NCBI RefSeq assembly: GCF_009208735.1
Contig: NZ_WFLJ01000024.1
Coordinates: 34,703-98,702 of the forward strand
Reading direction: 5' to 3'
Source: Janthinobacterium rivuli
GTDB lineage: Bacteria; Pseudomonadota; Gammaproteobacteria; Burkholderiales; Burkholderiaceae_D
DNA: 64,000 nt
The notes beneath the pieces were generated by a model that ran no database searches, was not told where the DNA came from, and saw only the letters and a list, made by a program, of their open reading frames with translations. Numbering within the stretch: the first letter of the stretch is position 1; every line of letters starts with the position of its first letter. Shown here piece after piece: positions 34,475-45,687 of the stretch. Made by a program: the position numbers and the translations under genes.

Positions 34475-35410
34475 ATGTTAAAACAACGCACCATCAAACA
34501 ACAGGTCCGCACCATCGGTGTCGGTTTGCACTCGGGCACCAAGGTGGAGCTGACTCTGCGTCCTGCCGCGATCGACACGGGCATCGTGTTTCGCCGCATC
34601 GACCTCGATCCCATCGTCGAATTCCCCGCCAGCGCCATGGCCGTGGGCGACACGCGCATGGCTTCCGTGCTGATCAAGGATGGCGCCAGGGTGTCCACCG
34701 TGGAACACCTGATGTCGGCGGCGGCTGGCCTGGGCGTCGACAATATGTATATCGACGTGAATGCGGAAGAAATTCCCATCATGGACGGTTCCGCCTCGTC
34801 CTTCGTCTACCTGCTGCAGCAGGCGGGCGTGGAAGAGCAGCAGGCGCCGAAGAAATTCATCAAGGTCATCAAGCCTGTGGAAGTACGTCACGGCAAGGGC
34901 GACGCGGAGAAATGGGCGCGCCTGTCGCCGTACGACGGCTTCAAACTCGACTTCTTCATCGAATTCAATCACCCGGCCGTCGATGGCACGATGCAGCGCG
35001 CCTCGGTCGATTTCGGCGACGTGTCGTATGTGCACGACGTGGCGCGCGCGCGCACCTTCGGCTTCATGCAGGACGTGGAAAGCTTGCGCGGCATGGGCCT
35101 GGCGCGTGGCGGTTCGCTGGAAAATGCCATCGTCATGGACGAGTACCGCATCCTCAACGCCGACGGTTTGCGCTATGAAGACGAGTTCGTGCGCCACAAG
35201 ATCCTCGACGCCATCGGCGACCTGTATCTGGTGGGCCACCCCTTGCTGGCCTATTACACGGCGCACAAGTCGGGCCATGCGCTGAACAACCAGCTGCTTC
35301 TGGCGCTGCTGGAACAGCCTGAGTCGTATGAAATCGTCTCGTTCGCCACCAACGAGGCGGCGCCGCAGTCCTACCTGCGCCAGATGGAGCGCGAGTGGTC
35401 GTTGACGTAG
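34475..35410 (+). CDS. lpxC: UDP-3-O-acyl-GlcNAc deacetylase LpxC
   Basis: The committed, zinc-dependent step of lipid A synthesis; 311 residues. It opens with MLKQRTIKQQVRTIGVGLHSG. Zinc ligands are visible as H78 (EHLMSA), H241 and D245 (HKILDAIGDLYLVGHPL), with the catalytic histidine in HKSGHALNNQLL. The start at 34475 is the only one fitting the family; the open frame upstream is not coding. There is no Shine-Dalgarno before this ATG, which agrees with a leaderless transcript from the -10 just upstream. The stop codon lies inside a palindromic repeat. Confidence 0.96.
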   Translation: MLKQRTIKQQVRTIGVGLHSGTKVELTLRPAAIDTGIVFRRIDLDPIVEFPASAMAVGDTRMASVLIKDGARVSTVEHLMSAAAGLGVDNMYIDVNAEEIPIMDGSASSFVYLLQQAGVEEQQAPKKFIKVIKPVEVRHGKGDAEKWARLSPYDGFKLDFFIEFNHPAVDGTMQRASVDFGDVSYVHDVARARTFGFMQDVESLRGMGLARGGSLENAIVMDEYRILNADGLRYEDEFVRHKILDAIGDLYLVGHPLLAYYTAHKSGHALNNQLLLALLEQPESYEIVSFATNEAAPQSYLRQMEREWSLT

Positions 35411-35502
35411 GTCGGATTAGGCCGCAGGCCGTAATCCGACAACCCCGCAGGCGCCAACAATGTTGTCGGATTACGGCCCGAAGGGCCTAATCCGACCTAC
35501 GT
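35405..35502. repeat. REP-like nested palindrome between lpxC and dciA
   Basis: Two long arms of GTCGGATTAGGCC/GTAATCCGAC type face each other. The outer ends ACGTAGGTCGGATTAGGCC and GGCCTAATCCGACCTACGT are exact complements, and each arm also folds on itself (TCGGATTA with TAATCCGA). It starts inside the last codons of lpxC and includes its stop, and ends 17 bases before the dciA stop. It can end transcription from both sides and belongs to a widely dispersed extragenic palindrome type. Confidence 0.8.
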
Positions 35503-35519
35503 GCTGCCGCCTGGCGTTG

Positions 35520-36029
35520 CTAATCTTTAGGTTCGCGGTGATGGCGGACCATGTTTCGCAGCGCCGCGATCAGTTGCTCGTTCTGCTTCGACGCCGGCAG
35601 GGCCGTGCTCAGCTCTTCCAGGGCCGACATGGCTTTTTCCGGCAAGACCAGCGCCCGCGTATGCACGATGGGCGCGATGCTCTTGATGACTTGCACTTTC
35701 AGCTTGATGCCTGAAATCTGCCAGCCCTTTCTTTCCAGTTCCCCTTGCAACTTCGGCAATTGCTGCTTGAGCTTGGCCGCCAGCGCCGCGTTCGGCGTGG
35801 CCAGCACCAGTTGGCCGCCTTCGAATTGCAGGATGTCGCAATGCTCGAACATTGCCGGCAGGGCCTTGGCGCAATCTTTTTGCAGGGCGGCCAGGCGCGT
35901 GACGGTGGGCATCAGGGAAGCCATCGTGGCGTTGCCGCGCAGAAAATCGGTTGCGCCCGTGACGGCCGGGCTTGAACGGGCAAAGCCGTAGCCGCGGCGC
36001 GGTGCCGGAGAATAAGTGGGAGTTCGCAT
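35520..36029 (-). CDS. dciA: DUF721/DciA family protein
   Basis: A 169-residue protein with a DUF721 domain (about residues 38-130; CDILQFEGGQLVLATPNAALAAKLKQQLPKLQ). DciA proteins recruit and load the replicative helicase DnaB in bacteria lacking DnaC. Its place between lpxC and secA, on the opposite strand, is a betaproteobacterial pattern. The start at 36029 leaves a basic, disordered N-terminus; a longer in-frame start at 36140 is possible but adds an unconserved segment. Confidence 0.8.
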   Translation of the reverse strand: MRTPTYSPAPRRGYGFARSSPAVTGATDFLRGNATMASLMPTVTRLAALQKDCAKALPAMFEHCDILQFEGGQLVLATPNAALAAKLKQQLPKLQGELERKGWQISGIKLKVQVIKSIAPIVHTRALVLPEKAMSALEELSTALPASKQNEQLIAALRNMVRHHREPKD

Positions 36030-36198
36030 GGCCGAAACATAGCACACTCGCCAGCGCGTGACGAGTGCGACGGCGGGTGCGGTGCAGGCAGGCCAGCCGT
36101 ATTGCCTTACAGTATGGGAAATGTCCGCATTTTCTGCCATTTGTTTGTCATTAAGCTATTGTTATATGGAGCATTACCCCAACCATGTCGGGAACGCA

Positions 36199-36207
36199 TG
36201 ATAAAAT
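36199..36207 (+). promoter_or_regulatory. Extended -10 candidate for secA
   Basis: TGATAAAAT is a good extended -10 and overlaps a small palindrome ATGAT-AAA-ATCAT (36198-36210). The secA leader would be about 95 bases. No SecM-like reading frame lies between lpxC and secA. Confidence 0.4.
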
Positions 36208-36308
36208 CATCGTCTTTTGCCATAGTCGAACTCCGTGCGGTCACGCGATTGTTACCTCGTTGTCACCTACCGAGCTTTTTTTAACGGCGTTTTTTCAAGA
36301 ATTCAAGC

Positions 36309-39077
<2,769 letters not shown>

Positions 39078-39102
39078 AGCCGGCTGCATGGCTTGAACAG
39101 GA

Positions 39103-39129
39103 ACGGAGACTGCGGTCTCCGTTTTTTTT
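39103..39129 (+). terminator. secA terminator
   Basis: An eight-base stem (ACGGAGAC/GTCTCCGT) around TGCG followed by eight T residues. Confidence 0.9.
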
Positions 39130-39152
39130 GCCCGTCGCGCGCGTCTGGCGGC

Positions 39153-40481
39153 TCAGGGAAAGGCCCAGTATTGCGGCGCCTGCGCCGGAATGCCTTTCAA
39201 GCCGCCACGGTTCCTTGCCCGTTGCCCCGTCTTGATCATGGTGGCGATGTCGGTCAGCAGGACGCGGTTGCTGGCGAAGTAATCGTGTCCCATGAAGTTC
39301 ATGATGACGGCCGAGGCATCGATGAGCTCCATGCCGGGTATGCCGACGACGGGCGCACGGATGTCGCCTATCCGGTCCCAGTCGGCAAAACTGTAGGAAG
39401 CGCGCATGGCCTTGTCGTTGGCCGAGGCGTACAAGGTGGCGGGAAGCTTGAGGCTGGCAAAACGGGGAGCGATCTGCTCGCGGAAGACATCGGCATTGAT
39501 GTCGGGCGCCGCCAGCACCACCTGCTTGAACAGGGGCCGCAGCTCGGCGCGTTGCTCCAGCAGGTTGGCCAGGGCCACGGTCATCGGGCGGTTGCCCATG
39601 CTGTGGGCGATCAGGTAGATATCCGTGGCGGAAGAATGTTCCGCGAAGTCGGCCAGGAAGGCCTGCAGGTGCGCCTGCGTCCATTCGGCGGCGTTTTCGT
39701 CGAACTCGTAGCCGGCCAGGGTGCCTTTCGATGGCCAGCTGTAGAACACGGGCAGGGCGCCGATATCGAGGTCGACCGCCATCTGCGCCGTGCGACGGGC
39801 GGCGTCGTCAAAGGAATTGCTGTAGCCATGGATATAGATGAAGGCGGCGCGGCGTTCCGGGGCGGCTTGTATTCTGGCCTTGACGGTGGCGAGAAAATCC
39901 GCGCGCGACAGGCGCGTGGCTCCCTGGATCAGCACATATTTTTGCGCATCGTTGCTGGACAGGATGGCGTACCAGGGTGGCAAGGGCAGTTCGCCCGGCG
40001 CCCGTTTTTCAGGAATGCTCACTTGCACGCTGCCATAACTGAGGTGGGGCGCCGCGCGGTTGGGTTGCCAGCCGTAGCTGTTGCTCTCCGGCTGATATTT
40101 CCTGTCGGTGGCATAGAATACGGTGACTTGCGTGGCGCCCGCCGCGCCGTCGCTCTTGACGGGCGGGGCGGCCTTATCCTTGATGGAGCCGGTGGCGGCG
40201 CCGATGGCACCGCCGCCACGCTTGCCGAGGTTGCCGAACAGTCCGCCCAGGCTTGACCATGTACTGGTTCCGGGGCTGGGCCGTGGCGGCCATGCGGCGT
40301 CGCCGGGTGGCGGGACCGCGGGCGGCGGCGTTTCCCGCGCCTGCTTGATGGGGGCGGGAGTGGCGGCGCTGTCGGCCGGCGGGCGCGACGCCGTGCATGC
40401 CGTCATCGAGGTGAGCAGACAAAACAGGCACAACAGGCCTGAATCGCTGCGTTGCATTCCGTATGACTTGCCATGCGCCAT
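39153..40481 (-). CDS. Alpha/beta hydrolase lipoprotein (DUF900 type)
   Basis: A 442-residue predicted lipoprotein: the signal peptide ends at LTSMTAC, so C29 would be lipidated. A proline-rich linker (about residues 34-75) leads into a DUF900-type alpha/beta hydrolase domain with VTVFYATDRKYQPES, AFIYIHGYSNSFDDAARRTAQM and the nucleophile elbow LIAHSMGN. It is probably a serine esterase or lipase facing the periplasm. GGGAGG lies seven bases before the ATG. A single gene convergent with secA; the substrate is unknown. Confidence 0.85.
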   Translation of the reverse strand: MAHGKSYGMQRSDSGLLCLFCLLTSMTACTASRPPADSAATPAPIKQARETPPPAVPPPGDAAWPPRPSPGTSTWSSLGGLFGNLGKRGGGAIGAATGSIKDKAAPPVKSDGAAGATQVTVFYATDRKYQPESNSYGWQPNRAAPHLSYGSVQVSIPEKRAPGELPLPPWYAILSSNDAQKYVLIQGATRLSRADFLATVKARIQAAPERRAAFIYIHGYSNSFDDAARRTAQMAVDLDIGALPVFYSWPSKGTLAGYEFDENAAEWTQAHLQAFLADFAEHSSATDIYLIAHSMGNRPMTVALANLLEQRAELRPLFKQVVLAAPDINADVFREQIAPRFASLKLPATLYASANDKAMRASYSFADWDRIGDIRAPVVGIPGMELIDASAVIMNFMGHDYFASNRVLLTDIATMIKTGQRARNRGGLKGIPAQAPQYWAFP

Positions 40482-40646
40482 GACATCCTCCCTGGGCGCT
40501 TGTGCCAGACTCGCGAAGGTCTGTTCCTATACCTTAGCGCCGTCCGCTGGCATGGTTCTGATAAATCGCAAGCCGGTCCGCCGCGGCGCCGCCGTGGCCG
40601 CCGCGACTATTCCTTTGCCGCATGTTCACCCGGGCCGCGAAGGCGC

Positions 40647-40652
40647 TACAAT
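40647..40652 (+). promoter_or_regulatory. -10 box before argJ
   Basis: TACAAT located 34 bases before the argJ start; no clear -35 is visible. Confidence 0.4.
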
Positions 40653-40685
40653 AGCGCTTCCCTTTTCCCTCGCAGAAGAATTCAT

Positions 40686-41924
40686 ATGGCCGTCAATTCC
40701 CCCAAGCCCGTCGCCGCCGACTTGAAAGCCGTCGCCGGCATTGAAATCGGTGTTGCCGAAGCCGGCATCAAGAAACCCAACCGCAAGGATTTGCTGGTAT
40801 TGAAACTGGCGCCGACGGCCACCGTGGCTGGCGTGTTCACCCTGAACCGCTTCTGCGCCGCGCCCGTGCAAATTGCGAAAGCCAACCTGGCCGCCGTGAC
40901 GGCCGGCGCCGCGCCGATCCGCGCGCTGCTGGTCAATACGGGCAACGCGAATGCGGGCACGGGCGAATCGGGCCTGGCCGACGCGCAGGCCAGTTGCGCC
41001 GCGCTGGCCGAGCTGCTGGGCTGCACGCCGCAGCAAATCCTGCCGTTTTCCACCGGCGTGATCCTCGAACCCTTGCCCGTGCAGCGCCTGGTCGCCGGCT
41101 TGCCGCAAGCCGTGGCCGCCCTGACCTCGGATAACTGGTTCTCGGCCGCCGAAGCCATCATGACCACCGACACGCAGCCGAAAGCCGGTTCGCGCACCGT
41201 CACCATCGGCGGCCATGCAGTGACCCTGACGGGCATCAGCAAGGGCGCCGGCATGATCAAGCCGAACATGGCCACCATGCTCGGTTTCCTCGCGTTCGAC
41301 GCCACCGTGGCGCAACCGGTGCTGGACCAGCTGGTGAAGCAGGCGGCCGACAAGTCCTTCAATTGCATCACCATCGACGGCGACACCTCCACCAATGACT
41401 CGTTCATGCTGGTCGCTACCGGTGCCGGCAGCCTGGTCGTCGATTCCATCGATTCGCCGCACTATGCTGAACTGGCCGCTGCCGTGACCGAACTGTCTAC
41501 TTTTCTCGCGCAAGCCATCGTGCGCGACGGCGAAGGCGCGACCAAGTTCATGACCGTGACCGTGGAAGACGGCCGCAACGTGGAGGAGTGCCGCAAGATC
41601 GCCTATTCCATCGCCCATTCGCCGCTGGTGAAAACAGCCTTCTTCGCCTCCGACCCGAATTTGGGCCGCATCCTGGCCGCCATCGGCTATGCGGGCGTGG
41701 ACGACCTGGACGTGGGCCAGCTGAACCTGTACCTGGACGACGTGTGGGTGGCCAAGAATGGCGGCCGCAACCCGGACTACCAGGAGCAGGATGGCCAGCG
41801 CGTGATGCAGCAAAGCGAAATCACCATCCGCGTGAAACTGGCGCGCGGCGATGCCACGGCCACCCTGTGGACGTGCGACCTGTCGCATGACTACGTGTCG
41901 ATCAACGCCGACTACCGCTCATGA
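40686..41924 (+). CDS. argJ: Bifunctional ornithine acetyltransferase/N-acetylglutamate synthase ArgJ
   Basis: A 412-residue enzyme of arginine synthesis that moves the acetyl group from N-acetylornithine to glutamate (cyclic pathway). The precursor cuts itself before T197 in the motif NMATMLGF, giving two chains; T197 is then the nucleophile. IRALLVNTGNANAGTG, FSTGVILEPLP and GKGAGM-like blocks and the C-terminal WTCDLSHDYVSINADYRS are conserved. The ATG at 40686 matches the family start. The next gene overlaps by four bases. Confidence 0.96.
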   Translation: MAVNSPKPVAADLKAVAGIEIGVAEAGIKKPNRKDLLVLKLAPTATVAGVFTLNRFCAAPVQIAKANLAAVTAGAAPIRALLVNTGNANAGTGESGLADAQASCAALAELLGCTPQQILPFSTGVILEPLPVQRLVAGLPQAVAALTSDNWFSAAEAIMTTDTQPKAGSRTVTIGGHAVTLTGISKGAGMIKPNMATMLGFLAFDATVAQPVLDQLVKQAADKSFNCITIDGDTSTNDSFMLVATGAGSLVVDSIDSPHYAELAAAVTELSTFLAQAIVRDGEGATKFMTVTVEDGRNVEECRKIAYSIAHSPLVKTAFFASDPNLGRILAAIGYAGVDDLDVGQLNLYLDDVWVAKNGGRNPDYQEQDGQRVMQQSEITIRVKLARGDATATLWTCDLSHDYVSINADYRS

Positions 41925-42802
41925 CCAGTCTCGATCAATTCCTGCTGCGCGCGGAAAGCTTGCTGGCGCGCGTGGAAGCGATCCTGCCGCAGCCGATGCC
42001 CGCGCCGGACTGGAGCAGCTTCGCCTTCCGCTGGCGCCGGCGCCAGGGTGTGGCCAGCCATCTGCAGGCGGTGGCCCACGTGTCGAACATCGCCCTGGAC
42101 GACTTGCACAATATCGGCACGCAAAAAGCCCAGATCGAGCAGAACACGCGCCAGTTCGTGGCCAGCCGTCCGGCCAACAACGTGCTGCTGACGGGCGCGC
42201 GCGGCACGGGCAAGTCGTCGCTGATCAAGGCCTGCCTGAACCAGTTCGCCGGCCAGGGCCTGCGCCTGATCGAAGTGGACAAGGCCGACCTGGCCGACTT
42301 GCCCGACATCGTCGACCTGGTGGCAGCGCGCCCCGAGCGCTTCATCATCTTTTGCGACGACCTGTCGTTCGAAGAGGGCGAAAGCGGCTACAAGGCGCTG
42401 AAAGTGGCGCTCGACGGCAGCATCGCCGCGCAATCGGACAATGTGCTGATCTACGCCACCTCGAACCGCCGTCATTTGATGCCCGAACGCATGTCGGACA
42501 ACAGCAGCTACAAGACGGACGACGATGGCGATTTGCATCCGGGCGAGACGGTGGAAGAGAAAATCTCGCTGTCCGAGCGCTTCGGCCTGTGGCTGTCGTT
42601 CTACCCGTTCAAGCAGGACGATTACCTCGATATCGCCGCGCACTGGCTGGCCTCGTTCGGCTGCACGCCGGAACAGATCGCGCAAGCGCGCGGCGACGCC
42701 CTGCGCTGGGCCTTGCAGCGCGGTTCCCGTTCGGGCCGGGTGGCATGGCAATTCGCGCGCGACTACGCTGGGAAACTACCTGCGGGAAAGTTGCCGCAAT
42801 GA
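41921..42802 (+). CDS. DUF815 AAA-type ATPase
   Basis: A 293-residue P-loop ATPase of the DUF815 family. Walker A is GARGTGKSS (92-100), FIIFCDDLSFEEGESGYKALK is the Walker B region and NVLIYATSNRRHLMPE the sensor region. Function is not established. It sits between argJ and mutT with four-base overlaps on both sides, an arrangement conserved in Burkholderiales, so it is probably translated with them. Confidence 0.88.
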   Translation: MTSLDQFLLRAESLLARVEAILPQPMPAPDWSSFAFRWRRRQGVASHLQAVAHVSNIALDDLHNIGTQKAQIEQNTRQFVASRPANNVLLTGARGTGKSSLIKACLNQFAGQGLRLIEVDKADLADLPDIVDLVAARPERFIIFCDDLSFEEGESGYKALKVALDGSIAAQSDNVLIYATSNRRHLMPERMSDNSSYKTDDDGDLHPGETVEEKISLSERFGLWLSFYPFKQDDYLDIAAHWLASFGCTPEQIAQARGDALRWALQRGSRSGRVAWQFARDYAGKLPAGKLPQ

Positions 42803-43221
42803 GCGAAGTGAAAATCAAACCGGTGGACGTCGCCGTCGGCATCCTGATGAAGCCGAATGGCGACGTGCTGCTGGGCCAGCGCCCGGCCGGCAAGCCGTAT
42901 GACGGCTATTGGGAGTTTCCTGGCGGTAAAGTCGAACCAGGCGAAGCCATTCTTGATGCCTTGAAACGCGAGTTTGTCGAGGAACTGGGCTTGCATATCG
43001 ATAGCGCCGAGGCCTGGTGCGGCGTCGAATATGTTTATCCGCACGCCCATGTGCGCCTGCATTTCTATATCAGCCGCGAGTGGCGGGGCGAGCCGCAAAG
43101 CCTGGAAGGGCAGGCGTTCGCCTGGCAGGGCACGGTCGGCGTGGAACCCTTGCTGCCGGCCACCATTCCCCTGTTGGAATGGCTCGACGAGGTACGCCGG
43201 GAATCGCTGGCGCCTGCCTGA
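42799..43221 (+). CDS. mutT: NUDIX hydrolase (MutT-type 8-oxo-dGTP pyrophosphatase)
   Basis: A 140-residue protein with a complete Nudix box beginning GGKVEPGE and ending REFVEELG (about residues 39-61). With VAVGILMKPNGDVLLGQRP at the start and a length near that of MutT, it probably hydrolyses oxidised dGTP to prevent mutations. The start ATGAGC at 42799 overlaps the end of the DUF815 gene. Confidence 0.9.
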   Translation: MSEVKIKPVDVAVGILMKPNGDVLLGQRPAGKPYDGYWEFPGGKVEPGEAILDALKREFVEELGLHIDSAEAWCGVEYVYPHAHVRLHFYISREWRGEPQSLEGQAFAWQGTVGVEPLLPATIPLLEWLDEVRRESLAPA

Positions 43222-43341
43222 TCCCCACTTGTGCCAGCGGGCAGCGTCATGCTGCGTGCTGGCGCAAGCTTTCCTGTGACTTTCCTTGTATCGGCGGCGC
43301 TTTGCGCTACAGTGCTTTCATCACGCACTGGGGAGTTTCGC

Positions 43342-43551
43342 ATGCCGCTGACACTGACCTTTACCGATACCGATGAATTGTTGATTGCCGCCTTGCACAA
43401 GCGCGCCCGCGCGCACGGACGCAGCATGGAAGAGGAGCACCGCGACATTCTGCGCAACGCCTTGCGGCCGCTGCCGAAGCGCCCGCTCGACGATATCTTG
43501 CGCAGCATGCCCGACGTGGGGCTGGACACGGATTTCGCGCGCCGCACCTGA
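43342..43551 (+). CDS. FitA-like antitoxin
   Basis: A 69-residue protein. The N-terminal part (TDELLIAALHKRARAHGRSMEEEHRDIL) is a ribbon-helix-helix DNA-binding domain, and the C-terminal DDILRSMPDVGLDTDFAR segment is the typical FitA-type tail that enters the toxin active site. GGGGAG lies seven to twelve bases before the ATG. It is six bases upstream of a PIN-domain toxin gene, so the pair forms a type II toxin-antitoxin module inserted between mutT and yacG. Confidence 0.85.
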   Translation: MPLTLTFTDTDELLIAALHKRARAHGRSMEEEHRDILRNALRPLPKRPLDDILRSMPDVGLDTDFARRT

Positions 43552-43557
43552 CGCGCC

Positions 43558-43974
43558 ATGCCCGCCTACCTGGTCGATACGGATGTGATCGTAGCCGCGC
43601 GCATGGGCGGCGCTGCGCCGGCGGGCGTCGTGGATTTTTTCGCGCGCGTGGCGCCGGAGATGCGCTATGTGCCGGTGCAGGTGATCGCGCAATTGCGCGC
43701 AGGCATACAGCGCAGCTGGCGGCGCGAGGCGGCGCTGGAAGCATTGGCGCTGGAAGGCTGGCTGGAAGCCGTGCTGGTGGAATATGCGCCACGGCTGCTG
43801 GAATTCGACCTCGATTGCGCGCTTGTGTGCGCGCGCCTGCATGGCGATGGCGCCGCGCACGGCGTCGACGGGCAGATCGCGGCGATGGGTATCGCCTATG
43901 GCTTGACGGTGGTCAGCGGCAGGCTCGATAGTTTCGCGGCGCAGGGGCTGCGCCTGGAAAATCCGTTTCGCTGA
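43558..43974 (+). CDS. PIN-domain toxin (VapC/FitB-like), altered active site
   Basis: A 138-residue PIN-domain ribonuclease-type protein. The first catalytic aspartate is kept (D7 in YLVDTDVI) and a later one lies in HGVDGQIAA. The glutamate that normally follows (in a xxELxxG segment) is replaced by Q45 (VIAQLRAGI), from a CAA codon where GAA is expected, and the usual TRN-x2-DF end reads VSGRLDSF. The protein may therefore be weak or inactive. The frame is complete and codon use matches the host. Confidence 0.82.
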   Translation: MPAYLVDTDVIVAARMGGAAPAGVVDFFARVAPEMRYVPVQVIAQLRAGIQRSWRREAALEALALEGWLEAVLVEYAPRLLEFDLDCALVCARLHGDGAAHGVDGQIAAMGIAYGLTVVSGRLDSFAAQGLRLENPFR

Positions 43975-43977
43975 GAG

Positions 43978-44166
43978 TTACTGCGGCTTGTTGTCTTCGT
44001 CCGCGAGGGGATCTTCGAACGGGTCGGCGGCGGGGATCGTGTATTTCTCTTCGGCCCAGGCGCCCAGGTCGATCTGCTTGCAGCGTTCCGAGCAGAAGGG
44101 GCGGTATTTGTTGGCTTCAGTCCATTCGACTTTGGCGGCACAGGTAGGGCAATTAACGACGGTCAT
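43978..44166 (-). CDS. yacG: DNA gyrase inhibitor YacG
   Basis: A 62-residue zinc protein. The four cysteines are in CPTC near the start and CSERC further on (YRPFCSERCKQIDLGAWAEEKY), the full YacG signature. It binds GyrB and inhibits gyrase in E. coli. It converges with the toxin gene (three bases apart) and is followed upstream by zapD, as in most betaproteobacteria. Confidence 0.94.
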   Translation of the reverse strand: MTVVNCPTCAAKVEWTEANKYRPFCSERCKQIDLGAWAEEKYTIPAADPFEDPLADEDNKPQ

Positions 44167-44187
44167 GATGGGGCAAATAAGTAACAG

Positions 44188-44943
44188 TTAAAAATTACAG
44201 AGCGTGAGCTCGAACGGGACATCTTCTTCCAGCGGCTTGGGTTTCAGGTCGCCGCCCTGGGTAGTGAAGCGTACCCACAGCATGTATTTGTTGGCGGAAA
44301 TTTCCGGGATGGCGCCGCTGCTCTCGTCCAGGCTCAGGCGCAGCATCTGATAGACCTTGCCTTGCAGCATTTGCTGGTAGCTGCCGCCATTGGCGATCAG
44401 TTTGACGGGTCCGCCGGAATCGCGCAGCAGGCGCAAGACCAGGGCCAGCGCATCGAACAGCGGTGCCAGCGGAGCGAACCAGGCGTGGATGTCGGTCAGG
44501 CGCTGTTCGCAGCTGCGTTTTTGCCAGGCAAAGTAGGACGGCAAGTCGAATTCGCAGGCACCGCCGGGGATAATGGTGCGGCCGCGGATGCTCATCAGCC
44601 ATTCATTGTCGCGGATATTCTGGCCCGTCTTGCCTTGCGCCGCCACCAGGGCGCCGCTGACACTGTCGAGTTCGCCGAGGATGGCGTCGAGCGTTTCCGG
44701 CTCCACATTCGGATTGCTGCGGTAGCCGAGCAGGCTCTGGCGCTGGCGCTCGAGTTCCTGCAGCAGGTCGGACTTCAGGTCGGCGCGGCCGGCCACCTCG
44801 AGCATATCGAAAATGGTTGCCAAGGCGACATGATGTTGCATTGCATGCTCTTGCTGGATGAAGAACTTGAATTTGTCGTACAGGTCTTCCAGCCGCAACA
44901 AGGTACGTATGCGTTCGTTGAAAGGGTATTCGTAGACAATCAA
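44188..44943 (-). CDS. zapD: Cell division protein ZapD
   Basis: A 251-residue FtsZ-binding protein (DUF1342) that bundles FtsZ filaments. The N-terminal YEYPFNERIRTLLRLEDLY and central NEWLMSIRGRTIIPGGACEFDLPSYFAWQ blocks are typical. No ATG precedes the conserved start; TTG at 44943 is nine bases after AAGGGAA and is the likely initiator. coaE lies upstream and yacG downstream on the same strand. Confidence 0.92.
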   Translation of the reverse strand: MIVYEYPFNERIRTLLRLEDLYDKFKFFIQQEHAMQHHVALATIFDMLEVAGRADLKSDLLQELERQRQSLLGYRSNPNVEPETLDAILGELDSVSGALVAAQGKTGQNIRDNEWLMSIRGRTIIPGGACEFDLPSYFAWQKRSCEQRLTDIHAWFAPLAPLFDALALVLRLLRDSGGPVKLIANGGSYQQMLQGKVYQMLRLSLDESSGAIPEISANKYMLWVRFTTQGGDLKPKPLEEDVPFELTLCNF

Positions 44944-45005
44944 AATAATTCCCTTAAGTAAGGACCTGCAAACAATCCCGTGATTTTGAACCAAGCGTCG
45001 ACAAA

Positions 45006-45653
45006 TTACAAACGTTGCGGCCCGATTCCAGCCATTCTTTTTGAAAATGCCAGATATAAATCGTGCAACTGGGCAATCTGCGGCGCCAGCGCGGCCAAAT
45101 CGCCATTGTTGTCGATCACATCGTCCGCCGCCGCCAGGCGCATGGCCCGCGTGGCCTGCGTGGCCATGATGGCTTTGACTTGTTCTTCCGATAAGCCATT
45201 GCGCGCCATTACGCGTGATATTTGCAAACTTTCCAGGCAATCGATGACGAGCACCCGATTGACCCGCTCCACCCATCCGCCGGACTCGACCAGCAGGGGC
45301 ACGGCAAAGATCACGTAGCTGCCCGTCGCGGCGGCGGCCGCCGCCAGCGTGGCCTGGCGGATGCGCGGATGCAGGATGGCTTCCAGTTTCGCCTTGGCGG
45401 CGGCGTCGGAAAACACGAGGTTGCGCATCTTGCTGCGGTCGAGGGCGCCGCGCGCATCGGCGTAGTCGGGGCCAAATTCCGCCACCAGGGCCGGCATCGC
45501 CGCGCCATTCGGCGCCGTCAGGCTGTGGGCGATCTGGTCGGTGTCGACGATGGAGGCGCCGCGCGCGGCGAACAGGTCGGCCACGGTGCTCTTGCCGCAA
45601 CCGATGCCGCCGGTGAGACCCACGCTGAAATAAGGGACGTTTTGTCGTTGCAT
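45006..45653 (-). CDS. coaE: Dephospho-CoA kinase
   Basis: A 215-residue kinase catalysing the last step of coenzyme A synthesis. The P-loop GGIGCGKST is at residues 15-23, followed by DTDQIAHSLT and DRSKMRNLVFSDAAAKAKLEAILHPRI. ATG at 45653 is chosen; another at 45665 would add four residues. Neither has a clear Shine-Dalgarno. Confidence 0.95.
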   Translation of the reverse strand: MQRQNVPYFSVGLTGGIGCGKSTVADLFAARGASIVDTDQIAHSLTAPNGAAMPALVAEFGPDYADARGALDRSKMRNLVFSDAAAKAKLEAILHPRIRQATLAAAAAATGSYVIFAVPLLVESGGWVERVNRVLVIDCLESLQISRVMARNGLSEEQVKAIMATQATRAMRLAAADDVIDNNGDLAALAPQIAQLHDLYLAFSKRMAGIGPQRL

Positions 45654-45687
45654 GTGTGTATCCATAAGGGGCGCAGTGCTGCGCGGG

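Noticed and set aside
35405..35502. Possible tRNA or small RNA from the paired arms
   Set aside because: The arms form one long nested palindrome with no cloverleaf or anticodon, better explained as a REP-like repeat.
41851..42798. mutT read as a 456-residue fusion starting in argJ
   Set aside because: The upstream part is a shadow of the DUF815 ATPase frame; the ATG at 42799 begins the conserved Nudix protein.
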